Below are positions 1 through 10,103 of a stretch of DNA of 26,788 nt, piece by piece. Position numbers and translations under genes: made by a program. Position 1 is the stretch's first letter, and each line of letters opens with the position of its first letter. The stretch is from Porodaedalea pini. Its lineage: Eukaryota > Basidiomycota > Agaricomycetes > Hymenochaetales > Hymenochaetaceae. The notes beneath the pieces are model-generated. The model was given only the letters and a program-made list of their open reading frames with translations, did no database searches and was not told the DNA's origin. The stretch covers positions 1 through 26,788 of the forward strand of contig NBAY01000170.1 in assembly GCA_002794775.1 (NCBI GenBank). Reading direction: 5' to 3'.

Positions 1-1542
1 AGTGGCATCTTAATGTTTATGTGCGTTTCTCTTTGCTGGCTTTCCTACTTTCATTTCTAATCTTTTTCTCTTATCACTTGTCGCATTTCGACAGTAATGG
101 CAGGCCGAGCATAGATTCGTACGACCTCGGCGTAAAGGCGGGCCTGGACGTCTCAAGCGGTCCAGGCATGCGCAGACTGGCTAGTTCAGCGTATGTTCGA
201 AAGGACTCACTTTAACAGCGAATGGCGCTAGAGTGCGAGGGCAGACCACAAGGGATCTTTTCAGGGTCGTACATTTGTTGGAAAACTAAAGCTCTCGCGC
301 CTGAGGCGCATTAATGTAAGCTTGCATTTTTCTCTTGAAGTCGTTGTTACGAACTCATTTTTTTCTGGCGACTTCCGTTCGATTGACGAAGTCTGAAGGA
401 TACATGCTCGGTAATTCCATTCAGTGCAACCCTTCGAATGGTTTGGGATGGCATCTGGGGCATCGCTGTCATACTTTCAACATCACAATGGGGCTCTTCG
501 TAGCTGTCTCTCGTCCTTCTCAGCATCCGAAGACTAGATTCCAACATAAACCGTATAGAATCGGCTTCATCTTCACTCTTCCCAAAAGTGTGTCTCTGAT
601 TCGTCTTGCATAGGTGATTACCATGGCTTAAAGCCGCATATCTGACTTATCTGCCGCTGGAGCATTCATTCTCTGGTTTCAAGACGATGATCGACGTGAT
701 TAGCCACCTTCAGAACACATATCTTACACTGCGAAGCTCGTCATCTCAAGATCGACATTGCATGCGAAGAAGGATACAACGCTTGATCTTGTTTTGAGTG
801 ACCAAATGGGCCACTTTCCTCGATCGGTTGTTGAGGGAATCAGCTTTCTTCAAGCTCTGCATAGTGTGTGTTACGTAAAGCGTGTTCGTCTCCCTTCGAT
901 GTTGCTTTTATTTTTGACGCTCTCTTTGCAGGGTCAATACTCCGCCAAACTTTGCAGATGCAAAGATACCGTTATTGTTCTTGAAACTATTTCTTCTCAA
1001 TTTTGGGTGTCAAGCTGGCTGACGACAGCATCCCCACGGCCACCACTCGACCTTATAGCATCGCAACCGCCTCGCTCGTCATACGTTCCTGGGAGACTGT
1101 AGAAATGCAAGTACGTCATGTTTGCATTCGTGAACCGCCTTCTTGCTGAGCTAACTGTATACTGTGTATAGTGAGTAACTTCTCGATAAACTGCACATTC
1201 CGCACCCTTCTGAATATAGAATGGAGTTTATATCTACTACTCGATGCATAGAAGACGGTCCACTGGCTTGCTGCGTGTCAGCTAGACGTCCCGTGGACTT
1301 GGAATAAATGATCATGAGGTTCTTCTCCGAGAACGCCAGGTCGCCGTGATCGGACTAGATCGGAAACGCGAAGAAAGAATTGTCCCCTGTTACTAGTACT
1401 GTTGAGAAGTTATTCTCATATCTTCCAAACGCAGGTCGTCTTGTGTGAAAGCTTTGTAATGAACAAAGGGATGGACAAGCATTGCACTTTGGCGGATCGA
1501 AGTTCTTATAGTCTATGATTGGCTCACTATGTGCATTCGAAA
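1..1542. other. Stretch without a supportable gene
   Basis: Only short open frames are seen. One runs from about 758 to 1102 on the plus strand and contains a plausible intron acceptor (a pyrimidine run ending in TTTGCAG near 932), so an untranslated or 5' exon of the kinase gene downstream cannot be excluded. No domain, repeat or RNA gene is recognised, and none of the frames has a convincing start codon. Confidence 0.3.
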
Positions 1543-3198
1543 ATGGGCCTATCCGTGAGTCGCAAGCTAACTGAAACAGGTCGTCAAGACTCTGACTGCT
1601 CGGTTAGGTTTACGGTTCTGTCAGATCTCAATTGTCCTTGTGCGTTGCGCGATCGCAAAGCCCGGAAGCAAATTTCTCTAGTGGACCCCGGACACTTGAG
1701 CCTTGTGGGACGGCATAGGTCCATAATGATCCTAGGAGGTGCCGCGGCCAACGTCGGTTTGTCATTCTGCTTGACCTCCTGCCTACCTCGCCGCTGCAGG
1801 ACTCCGCTCCTCAACTGTCCCAGCTCAGAACACCCGCTTGAACATATTCATGACCGAGACTCTGAAAGCCTCGATCGATGCAAGTACGTCGTTCCTATAT
1901 TTCAACTCTGGTTATCGGCTCAGAATCTGGAAGATCTGTTGTCTAGTGGTCTGCCCGCACTAGATTATACTACCTTCAAAAAACAGCATTTCAACTTCCC
2001 TAATGGTGTCCGGGCCATTCTAACCAAGGGAAAGATGGATCTGAACATTTCTGGAACTATACAGACTAAGGTAAGTCTGCAAAAATACCTCAATCTTCCG
2101 GGTAGTATAGCTGACGATGATCCTTCAAAGGATGTCGTTCTCAAGACGATTAATGGCCGATTTGCTGACAGATCCAGCGCGGAACGGACTGAAAAGTTAC
2201 TTCAGGTTTGTGCTAGATTCGTCACTGAATTTGTAATCTAGAAGACGAGATTGCTTCACAGTATTTTGACCGCGAAGCGGGTATATGGAGACATACCGTT
2301 TCTCACCCCAACATCCTCGAGCTCTACGGTTACATGACTGTCCCAGGCGAAACATTCCCTTCCCTCGTCAGTCCGTACTATCCAGAGGGTAACCTTCGTG
2401 CGTACGTTGAAGAGCAGACGAACCATGCCTTGCCCGCGAAGCAAAGAATAAAGCTAGTTAGTCAAACACATCGCTAGACTATTAGTAATTATGCTCACAC
2501 TTCCATTGCACCAGACATGCGACATCGCTCGCGGTCTTGACTTCCGTATGTGTTCTGCCATCTTACAACCGGAACCGTGTCATCTCCTGAAGACGTCAGA
2601 CTGATTCGTTCCTTAGTACACAACCTGTCTCCGGTGATTGTGCACAGAGATATTAGAGCGGTAGGTGTGGTGCACACAGTTCATGTGCTACTGTCTAATG
2701 TACTCTTATCAGAGTAATGCTCTAGTGCGAGATGAAGAAGGTGTCCTTTCGGCAGTGATCATTGACTTCGGGTCTGCGAAGCTCTCGGATCCTGAGCTGT
2801 TCAAGATTCTGAATTCCACTCATGTTAGTGCCATAGCGTGGTCGCCACCTGAGTATGTCATGCACCCAGATAAATATGCAAGCCCTACCACATACGGAGA
2901 TGTTTGGTCACTGGCATGTACGTGTCTCGAGGCAAGTAAAGCTGCTCTCTGGCCATGACTTTTTTCTAATATCGAACATAACTAGATTTTTACTGCCATG
3001 GATCCATATCCAGACTGGTGCGATATCGACGACTCGCTCACCAACGGTGAACCACCCGAAAGGCCCCCAAAGGAGCTTGTTGATATCGATGATTTGCTAT
3101 GGAGTTTCTTGGAGCGATGCTGGGACCAGTCGCCCGAGCTGAGACCGTCCGCCACAGACGTGGTCCTCGAGCTCGAGAAAATGCTATTGTACACTTAG
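1543..3198 (+). CDS. TKL-like protein kinase, spliced, start uncertain
   Basis: A Ser/Thr or Tyr-type kinase domain of the TKL-like class expanded in basidiomycetes. Exons that keep phase are 1543-2070, 2131-2205, 2250-2456, 2515-2545, 2617-2660, 2713-2931 and 2986-3198, giving 438 residues if the first in-frame ATG is right. Seen in the protein: VVLK (Lys181), an alpha-C Glu in FDREAGIW (Glu210), the catalytic loop HRDIRASN (290-297), IDFG (312-315), SPPEY as the APE equivalent, DVWSLAC, and the C-lobe pattern ERCWDQSPELRPSA. These are the residues an active kinase needs. The glycine-rich loop is poor: around PNGVRAILTKGK only the spacing resembles the family. Residues 1 to about 130 are unrecognised, and the true start may lie in another exon upstream. 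The intron at 2932-2985 is GC-AG. The gene converges on the next kinase with 188 bases between stop codons. Confidence 0.75.
2071..2130 (+). other. In-frame 60-base intron of the first kinase gene
   Basis: The donor is GTAAGT, the branch point is GCTGAC about 15 bases before the acceptor, and the acceptor is CAAAG. The intron has no stop codon and is a multiple of three. Splicing places ATTCAGACTAAG-type sequence directly before the VVLK strand, which fits the kinase fold better than the retained reading. Confidence 0.65.
2932..2985 (+). other. GC-AG intron in the first kinase gene
   Basis: The exon ends ...CTCGAG and the intron begins GCAAGT, the strong form of the rare GC donor. A CTAAT branch point and a TAG acceptor follow. 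It joins the DVWSLACTCLE helix to IFTAMDPYPDW in frame. No GT donor near it keeps the C-lobe intact. Confidence 0.7.
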
Positions 3199-3386
3199 TA
3201 TCCCGTTTTGTGACGCAGATTTTGGCTCGAACACAATGCTTCATGGTCACTACGCACTTCATAAAAAAGAAATGTCGTATCCTCTTCCTTCATCATTGAG
3301 TTTAACGAAGTTAAAAACGAGAACAACCGTAACAAATCCGCTCTAGAGTACATAAGGAAAGGTAGCAGAACTACGCAGTGTGCTGA

Positions 3387-6179
3387 TTACGTCATGAAAA
3401 TTAGAATTTGGTCCACCAAGTCTTTCGCAGAGGGCCTCCTATCCGCTTTCGAGTCCCAAGTACGTGCTAAAAACTCCCAGTGTTGGCTTTGGATATCCTC
3501 CTGAAGCGCAGGAAGACGTCCACCTCTCTTGAGTTTTACGAATCCAGTTGTATCGTAGTAAAAGGGACGCTTGTCGTAAAGGACCTTCAATACGCTGCTT
3601 GGTCAGTGACAGAATCAACAATATGATAAGTGGACATACCTCTAAGAACACGCATCCAAATGCATATATATCTCCCGGCAAAGAGACCTGACAAGGTCCA
3701 GTAGGCTTCTTTACGCCTCGAAGGTCTGGGATCGCACTCTTCTTGGCGGGCATCAGCTCCGGGGCCAGATATATGTCGTTTGTGTGCTGCATTGATGTAA
3801 GCTTATAGCCATCACGGCGAACCTTCGAGTCAGAAACCCCAAAGTCGTTCAGTTTTGCCATTAGTCCGCAACCGAAGGCTCCCGGGGCAAGCAGAATGTT
3901 CGGCTGAAAGGTAAAGTTACTTAGAGGGGATGAAGAAGAACGATAAGCTGGATCGTACTGGACGAAGATCTCCATGTGCTAGATGCTTGACCTGATGCAC
4001 TATATAGAGTCAGCCGCAGAGTCAGAGAAGATGAAGATAAATCACTTACTGTACTCAAGACCTTCTGCGATCTCGAAAAGCTAAAATGAATTCAGGAAAA
4101 CATTTCTTTGGAAAGTAAGTTCGAACTCACATATCCTAGTTTCTCCTTTTCATCCATACTCCTGTCTAAATAATCATCAAGTGTATAGTTGCAGAGCGTA
4201 GAGACGAGGCCGGGTAGCTCCTCTTCAGGATGGATGCAGATTCCATGCAAAGTATTGATGTTCTTGTGTGATAACCCGACCCAATGTTTTGCCTCGCGCA
4301 GTAGGCGCTGGTTCATAATCAGTAAAATTGATGAAGTAGAATTTGCAAGAGCTAACATTTTTCGTCCTCTCCAGATCAGATTTCTTACACTTGAAGAACT
4401 TCACTGCGAACTGGATAACAGACACCATAAGTCTCTAATATCCCAATACTCAATATAGCTCACCTCTTCCGCTCCATTTTCTGCAGGGTACTTGGATACG
4501 TTCGAGAAAGAGCCGGATCCAACTCGTTCTCCCCGAGTAAGGTCAAGATTTACCTCAATCAATCCGATTGCTTCCAGCTCTTAGTCAGTGAATATCAGTG
4601 AACAAACGAGTTATGTTACAATTTTGTGCGTACCGTTAACTGCTTCTTGCCGGAGCGTAAAAGCCTTCATGGACTCATTTCCCACAAGAGTGGCATTACT
4701 GTTCGCAGTATAGAGGCAGGGAGCGGAAGACAGGATGTTATCGGATGTCTCGTAAATCTTCATCTCATCATACGCGCCCAGGTGAGTAATAAGAGCCTGA
4801 TTTACATGATCAGTGGGAATTTGAGGGTGCAAAGTTTAACGAGCATACATCGCGGAGAGCATCCATGATGGTTAGATAGCTCTCAAGCACAGACGTAGCC
4901 TGTATGCCCATCGAGGTCCAGTTATCGACGCCAAGGAGCACCGATAATGCATATGTTACACTTCGTAAATGGCGGTTAGCCTCAATAAAGCATATGAGTA
5001 ACAAAAGGCACGTACGGAACGAGTAGCTCGTACAGGGGAAGGATGTCGTTGAAGTATTCATGACGCAGATATAACAATCTGAAGAGACTTATCGCCAACT
5101 TCTTCAACCGCATGCATATTTCCTTAATTCTGGCCTGGGAACTGGCATCGCTCACTAATGCCATGAACTGTGATTTTACAACTGAGTGATAGTTCTATGG
5201 GAAAGGAACATAAACTTACTGAAGAGCTTCTTGAGCTGTCATCAAGGGCCGTCTTGTCAAACACGCACACTAGTTTGAGTGCAAGGGTTTTCAAGTCACT
5301 CCAAACTCTCGTCTCTGGTTAAGAGTAAACCCAAGTTTTTTTGTCCCAAGGAGATAAAAGAGCAGACATACCTTCCTTTCCATGATCGGGATGGTCATTG
5401 GACCACCACTGCATAAGGCCGCTGCTTGTGATACCGATCACTTCGAGTATGCCTGCATCTGTCTGTTCCGAGTTGAGCTCTGGAGGCCAGTCATGTCGAG
5501 AAAGCAAGGAACTTAAGTTGAGGTATATGAATCATGAAGTGAGAAAAGAAAACGACGTACGCTGAAACCGAGCACACCATGTTAAGGCAAAAGTACGGTT
5601 CGATCTCGGTGCTCCTAGAATACTTGGCAGATCGTGTTCGGAGCGAAATGCTATCGGGCACAGGATACCGTACTTGGATCTAAAAAGCGTTTTCCTCTAG
5701 ATGCCGGTTATCATCATGATGGACCGAAGAAAGGGAGCATCGTAAATCACATACCGAGTATTTCAATTTAACATTTTCAACGTCATATATCAACGTCTTC
5801 ACGAGTGCATCCGGATCTTTCTTGAACACACTGCCTAAACGATCACGAAGGCGAGCCAGTCCGATAGGAGAGCTCTGTAGCTCGTTATATCTTTCGTCAA
5901 GGCTAAAAAAAGACAAAATTAAGAGTGATAAACACTTGCCACCATTAAACTCCTTACCGAGTTATACCATTCTTGGTTTCTATAGATGAATCGCATATAT
6001 TCGGGTCCTCAACAACGAGACCTATCGCCTTTTTTCGGATGTTCAGGAGCTCATTGTAGGCCGTAGTCAACTTCCTGCGCTATTCTTTGGATCAGTCTGT
6101 ACCGATACCATTCCAGCTGAATACGTACATTATCTTCCGAGGTTCGCAGGCGCATCTTGTTTACAGGCGCTGACTGCAT
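3387..6179 (-). CDS. TKL-like protein kinase with long unrecognised N-terminal region
   Basis: Sixteen exons splice in phase from ATG at 6179 to a stop at 3387: 6129-6179, 5958-6070, 5755-5902, 5561-5679, 5372-5511, 5220-5314, 5016-5167, 4849-4960, 4634-4796, 4464-4579, 4357-4410, 4131-4307, 4050-4080, 3959-3999, 3640-3903 and 3387-3584. The product is 657 residues. The kinase domain covers about 376-655: glycine loop GERVGSGSFSNV (381-392), FAVK (Lys407), alpha-C Glu in LLREAKHW (Glu426), catalytic loop HGDLRPPN (499-506, HGD in place of HRD, common in basidiomycete TKL-like kinases), NDFG (523-526), YLAPEL, DIYAFGCVFLE and a final DRRPSAKDLV. It should be catalytically competent. Residues 1-375 are mostly helical, with no recognised domain and no signal peptide. 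It is divergently arranged with the FunK1-like kinase and shares about 370 bases of promoter. Confidence 0.88.
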
Positions 6180-6546
6180 TTTTCGTGTCAGCAGACCTTG
6201 AATCAAGAGTTGTTATCAATTACAAACCCGGAGGAGCTGCGGATATGATTTTCTATGGGACGAATCGCAGCCAGTGCGATGGACGTCTGGAGAAAGAAGA
6301 TTCCTATGGCTGAACCCATTGCAAGTCGCTACTTATCAGAGATTCAAAAATTAAAAGCTGATGGCAAAGGACAAAAGGAAACAAATTGGGCCAAAACACC
6401 GATCAATAGATACCTTGTAGTCAAGTCAAGGGACGTGCCTCGAGGTGGACCCCGAAACCACAGCGTGATGTTCATCACACATTCTTTTACGTTGCATGTT
6501 TCGAGTTCGGCACTATCACTTTCCTTCTCACGCAACTCTGACGGCG
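6180..6546. promoter_or_regulatory. Shared intergenic region between two divergent kinase genes
   Basis: These 367 bases separate the start codons of two head-to-head kinase genes. The side facing the plus-strand gene ends in a pyrimidine-rich leader (CACTTTCCTTCTCACGC) just before ATG at 6547. No clear TATA box was found. An open frame from ATG 6255 runs through the region and past the ATG at 6547 in another frame; it is probably fortuitous. Confidence 0.45.
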
Positions 6547-8091
6547 ATGAACAGCTCAAGTAAACGTCGCGAAGATGCTAGTCCTCTGCTTGAGGCTGAG
6601 ATTGTATGGCGAGATCGGTACCTAATGCTGGAATCCCATGGCTATCGTCTACGGCAGCGGTATAAACCAGACTGGAGGCCTTCATGGATCACAACGAAAC
6701 GACATCCGTATGCACATGAGGATTATAATGCCCATAGCGTACGTCTCTTCAGTGTGTTTTCCTGTCCCTGTTTTCCTGAGTTTATACTCTGCTAAAATAT
6801 AGAGTTTTGTTACAAGCGACGCTGTACGAATTTCGGATGGACGAAAAGTGTTTCTCAAGCGCGTTCTCGTGTCTAGCTCCGAGCTCATCATTACCCGATT
6901 TTTGTCGAAGGAAGGCAGGCTTGGCGATCCAGCCAATCATTCTGTTGTCCTTTTAGATGAATTTCCTGAGGATGACGACCCACGTTTCACTTATATGGTG
7001 CTACCCTTACTTCGTCCGTACTATCATCCTGAGTTCTTCTCTGTCGATGAAGTTGTGGACTTCATGGAGCAAACTTTAGAGGTACGATGAACCGTTTCTC
7101 AGCATTTTTACACTGCTCTGATGGTCTAGTAAGGGCCTGGTTTACATGCACAAGCTGAACATAGCGCACAGGCGAGTAGTCTTCTTTGGTGATAAATTTC
7201 TCTCGAGCAAAGTCAACTGCAGAGTAAGATCTGTGGCAGGATAGCAGAAAGGACGGAGGCATGTCTTTCGCTCTGACCGCCTTCACCATTGTTGCCACCC
7301 GACATTGCTGTCTGGTTGTCATTTGGAGGTATTTGCTGATTCTTGTTATTCCAGGGACTGTTCGGACCTTAATATCATGATGGATGCCGAGAAAATGTAC
7401 CCCAAGGGGTTTCATCCCACCAATCATGTGGTGGATGCGTCTGGATACAAAATTGCGTACCCTAAACACCGCCGGGACGTCTCATACGTTCGATATTACT
7501 TCATCGATTTTGGTATCTCAACCATGTTCAAACCAGACGATGATAAGAATGTCTTGGGTACTTACTGTCAAGACGGCGAGGTTCCAGAGCTGTCGGACTC
7601 TAGACCATACGATCCTTTCCTTGTCGACGTCTTTATTCTGGGAAATTTGTTCAAAAATGCATTCTACAAGGTTAGTGTTTCTTTCCCGGTCCTATGTTTG
7701 GTCTCTGAAAGTCCGGTTCAGAAATACGAGAACCTGGCATTTCTAGAACCGGTCATCGACGATATGACTCAGCGGAGCCCGAGGACTCGTTGTACTTCTG
7801 CCGAAGCACTCGAAATATTCAATGACATCGTCTCCCAGCAATCATGGTATTCACTCAGATGGAGATTGAAAGTGAAATCATCTGGGAGGGTTACGCGATT
7901 TCTCCAAGACGTTGATTCCATATCTCGCGAGAGTGTATTACTGGCAAAGAATATCATATGTAAGTTTTTTGTAGGTCTTCAGTCTGCGGCTTTGCGAAAG
8001 GACTGAAATCAACCCATCCCATTCAGCATCGACTTCCGAAGGTGCGACACAGTTCCTGCGAAGGTATATGAGACTAAGCAAAACCCGTTGA
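6547..8091 (+). CDS. FunK1-like (fungal-specific) protein kinase
   Basis: Six exons splice in phase: 6547-6738, 6803-7081, 7134-7171, 7355-7670, 7722-7959 and 8027-8091, giving 375 residues. The N-terminus has WRDRYLML..GYRLRQRY.PDWRPSW, a signature of a kinase family much expanded in Agaricomycetes. Kinase elements follow: ISDGRKVFLK (Lys83), GLVYMHKLNIAHRDCSDLN (158-176) with an intact HRD, FIDFGIS (219-225), and DVFILGNLF as the DxWxxG equivalent. The C-terminal tail LRWRLKVKSSGRV recurs in the relic at 11.2-11.4 kb. The N-lobe is short compared with standard kinases, which is usual for the family. The substrate is unknown. The third intron (7172-7354) is GC-AG and splits the Arg codon of HRD. 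The next gene starts 311 bases downstream on the same strand. Confidence 0.82.
7172..7354 (+). other. Long GC-AG intron that splits the HRD codon
   Basis: The donor GCGAGT follows ...GCGCACAG, and the acceptor TTATTCCAG precedes GGACTG. Only this junction rebuilds H-R-D followed by CSDLN. At 183 bases it is about three times as long as the other introns here. A GCTGAT branch-like site lies about 20 bases before the acceptor. No GT donor within the exon preserves the catalytic loop. Confidence 0.65.
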
Positions 8092-8402
8092 GTTTTGGTC
8101 TGAGCAGCGCATTTACAAATGAATTTCAATTGGATATATGGCTTTGTACTTACAGTATGTGATTCGAGTGATATATCCTTCATACTCGCATCCGGTCTCG
8201 TTTGTTCTCGAAAAGAAGATAAACGATTTGAGGTTTGAGATTACGCTTTCTATGCGAATATACGGAAACAAAATGCGTGCCTCTTCGCTTCCTCGTGAGA
8301 TACTTCAACATCAGTTTTCACCATAACAACAGTCTGGTTCACGCATCGCACCTCCGCTCTACCATCTTTTGTATTATCCAGCTCCTCTTCATTGCCATTC
8401 GA
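8092..8402. promoter_or_regulatory. Region upstream of the HeLo-pseudokinase gene
   Basis: These 311 bases lie between the stop of the FunK1-like gene and the ATG at 8403. The last 60 bases are pyrimidine-rich (CCAGCTCCTCTTCATTGCC), as in fungal leaders. The frame of the next gene stays open upstream to about 8235 but contains no ATG there, so 8403 is the first possible start in frame. Confidence 0.4.
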
Positions 8403-10103
8403 ATGTCGGGATTAGATATTCTGTCATTTATTCTCGACTTGCCCTCTTACATTGAAAACTTTACGAAAACATGCCGAACGATACGGGACTACAAGGAGCT
8501 TGACAACAGTCACAAAGACCTGATGAAACGAGCCATTCTGAACTCTGAGAGACTCGATCATCTCGCAAGTTTTATCCGCGACCCTAGCGACTACTCTACA
8601 GGGACACAAACGTACATATCGCACCTTGTCCTGCAGGCAAAACTCGCCATGGACCAGACTATGACTGTTGTCATGGAGTGGAAGCGCCGACTGGGAATTC
8701 AGGACCATGAACTGGAACCTAGAACAAAAAGGCTCATGCCATCATTTTCCAGCTGTTTCGGAAAGAAGGCCATGGACATGGAGGATTTGAAGCCCTCGTA
8801 TGTACGCGAGCGAGTAGCAGAGGCTGAGTACATGATTACCGGGAAACTAGTGATTAGCTCGTCGATGGAGAGCTTGGAGCACTGGCTGACTGATCTCAAC
8901 TTCGCCATTCTCACCTCTAATCGCCTTTCCGTCGATCCGAATGACGCCCGGGGAGCATCCGTTAATATCGAGTTCGTCGCTTGTGCGAAGAATAGGGTTG
9001 CTTCAGAAGTAAATATCAACTTGATTGACAGCAACATTTTGGAACCATTGTCTGACGTCGACTCCGAGATGGGGACGGGAATTTATAGCGTCGATTCCGG
9101 CCCGTATTCAGGTTGCATCGTCGACCCTCGGAACGTGATGCAGTACACAGGTAAAAACAAGGGGGACATTGCTTGGGAGGAAACGAGGAATATCTCAAGG
9201 CTCTTCGCTGAGGACTCGAACGCTGTGGATTCCAGTCTCTCCTCCAGCGTCGGAATTCTTCCAAGCTGTGGATACACTGAGCTTGACGCGCATCTCCACG
9301 CCATTATATTCCGCCTACCACCCGATAGTGCTCCACCACGCACTCTGCGAAACCTGCTTGTGGAAGGCAAGGTTAAGCACTCTCTACACGATCGTGTCCA
9401 GTTCGCCATCAGACTCGCAACATCGATACTTGTCGTACACTCACTAGGATTGGTGCACAAAAACATCAAGCCGGATTCAATACTCGTGTCAGAGAGTGTC
9501 GTAGGAGACTCCAAAAAGCTGTATCCGTACAAGATTGGCATCCCATATCTTCTGGCGTTTGATTCGTCGAGATCGAGCAGAGGACCTACCATGAGAGAGT
9601 ATTATGCCGTGCCGAATGGTGCACTCTGGGAAACGCTGTACAGGCATCCGCGTCACTTCGGATATCGTCAATACGACTACGAAATGCGTGACGACATTTT
9701 CAGCCTAGGCATCTGCCTGCTTGAAATAGCCTTGTGGAAGTCTCTATTCCGTTGGGACTCAAGCTCAAAAGGATTCGACGGGAATATGGATGTGCTTGAT
9801 TTGTCGGATGACAGATGCAGAAAGGAGGCTCAGGCTCAGGGAAAGCCGAAGAATACCAAAAGGACTTGGCTGCGACAATACCTCTTGATAGAAGCCGCGG
9901 AAGAGATGGTACCGGCCATTATGGGTGATTTGTTCAAAGACGTTGTAGTAGCATGCTTGACGTTTGGCGACGCATCTAGGATGACGAGAAGCGAAGTTTT
10001 TCAGTCCAGGATCGAAGTCAAATCTGATCTCCCTCCCGAGGAGCAGAGCATTCATTTCGTTCGTGACATTTTGACAAAGCTTCGAAGTATCAGACTGTCC
10101 TAG
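8403..10103 (+). CDS. HeLo/4HB-like helical domain fused to a pseudokinase, intronless
   Basis: One uninterrupted exon of 566 residues, starting at the first in-frame ATG. Residues 1 to about 190 are rich in amphipathic helix, beginning MSGLDILSFILDLPSYIENF, and resemble the N-terminal HeLo / four-helix-bundle region of fungal incompatibility proteins (HET-S) and animal MLKL in position and helix layout; this assignment rests on pattern only. Residues 190-300 look like a linker. The C-terminus has a kinase fold in which the catalytic loop reads LVHKNIKPDSIL (HRD changed to HKN, 352-354), the DFG position reads AFD (385-387) and no AxK lysine is visible, so it should be catalytically dead. LYRHPRHFG and MRDDIFSLGICLLEIALW (Asp431) match a fungal family with HKN-type loops often joined to HeLo domains. 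Likely role, inferred: membrane-active cell-death or incompatibility effector switched by its pseudokinase. Confidence 0.72.
   Translation: MSGLDILSFILDLPSYIENFTKTCRTIRDYKELDNSHKDLMKRAILNSERLDHLASFIRDPSDYSTGTQTYISHLVLQAKLAMDQTMTVVMEWKRRLGIQDHELEPRTKRLMPSFSSCFGKKAMDMEDLKPSYVRERVAEAEYMITGKLVISSSMESLEHWLTDLNFAILTSNRLSVDPNDARGASVNIEFVACAKNRVASEVNINLIDSNILEPLSDVDSEMGTGIYSVDSGPYSGCIVDPRNVMQYTGKNKGDIAWEETRNISRLFAEDSNAVDSSLSSSVGILPSCGYTELDAHLHAIIFRLPPDSAPPRTLRNLLVEGKVKHSLHDRVQFAIRLATSILVVHSLGLVHKNIKPDSILVSESVVGDSKKLYPYKIGIPYLLAFDSSRSSRGPTMREYYAVPNGALWETLYRHPRHFGYRQYDYEMRDDIFSLGICLLEIALWKSLFRWDSSSKGFDGNMDVLDLSDDRCRKEAQAQGKPKNTKRTWLRQYLLIEAAEEMVPAIMGDLFKDVVVACLTFGDASRMTRSEVFQSRIEVKSDLPPEEQSIHFVRDILTKLRSIRLS

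Noticed and set aside
335..613. Plus-strand frame of 92 codons and the overlapping minus-strand frame of 66 codons
   Set aside because: Neither has a proper ATG at its start, neither resembles a known family, and each is as long as expected by chance in stop-poor sequence.
1554..1580. Intron-like GTGAGT...GCTAACTGAAACAG inside the first kinase frame
   Set aside because: It would be only about 26 bases, below the minimum for fungal splicing, and removing it does not improve the protein.
6255..6563. Open frame of 102 codons with an ATG in the kinase divergent promoter
   Set aside because: It overlaps the start of the FunK1-like gene in another frame, resembles no family I know and lies where both neighbours need promoter sequence.
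9083..9592. Long minus-strand frame (169 codons) opposite the HeLo-pseudokinase gene
   Set aside because: It is the antisense shadow of a clearly constrained plus-strand coding region and has no start context or motifs.
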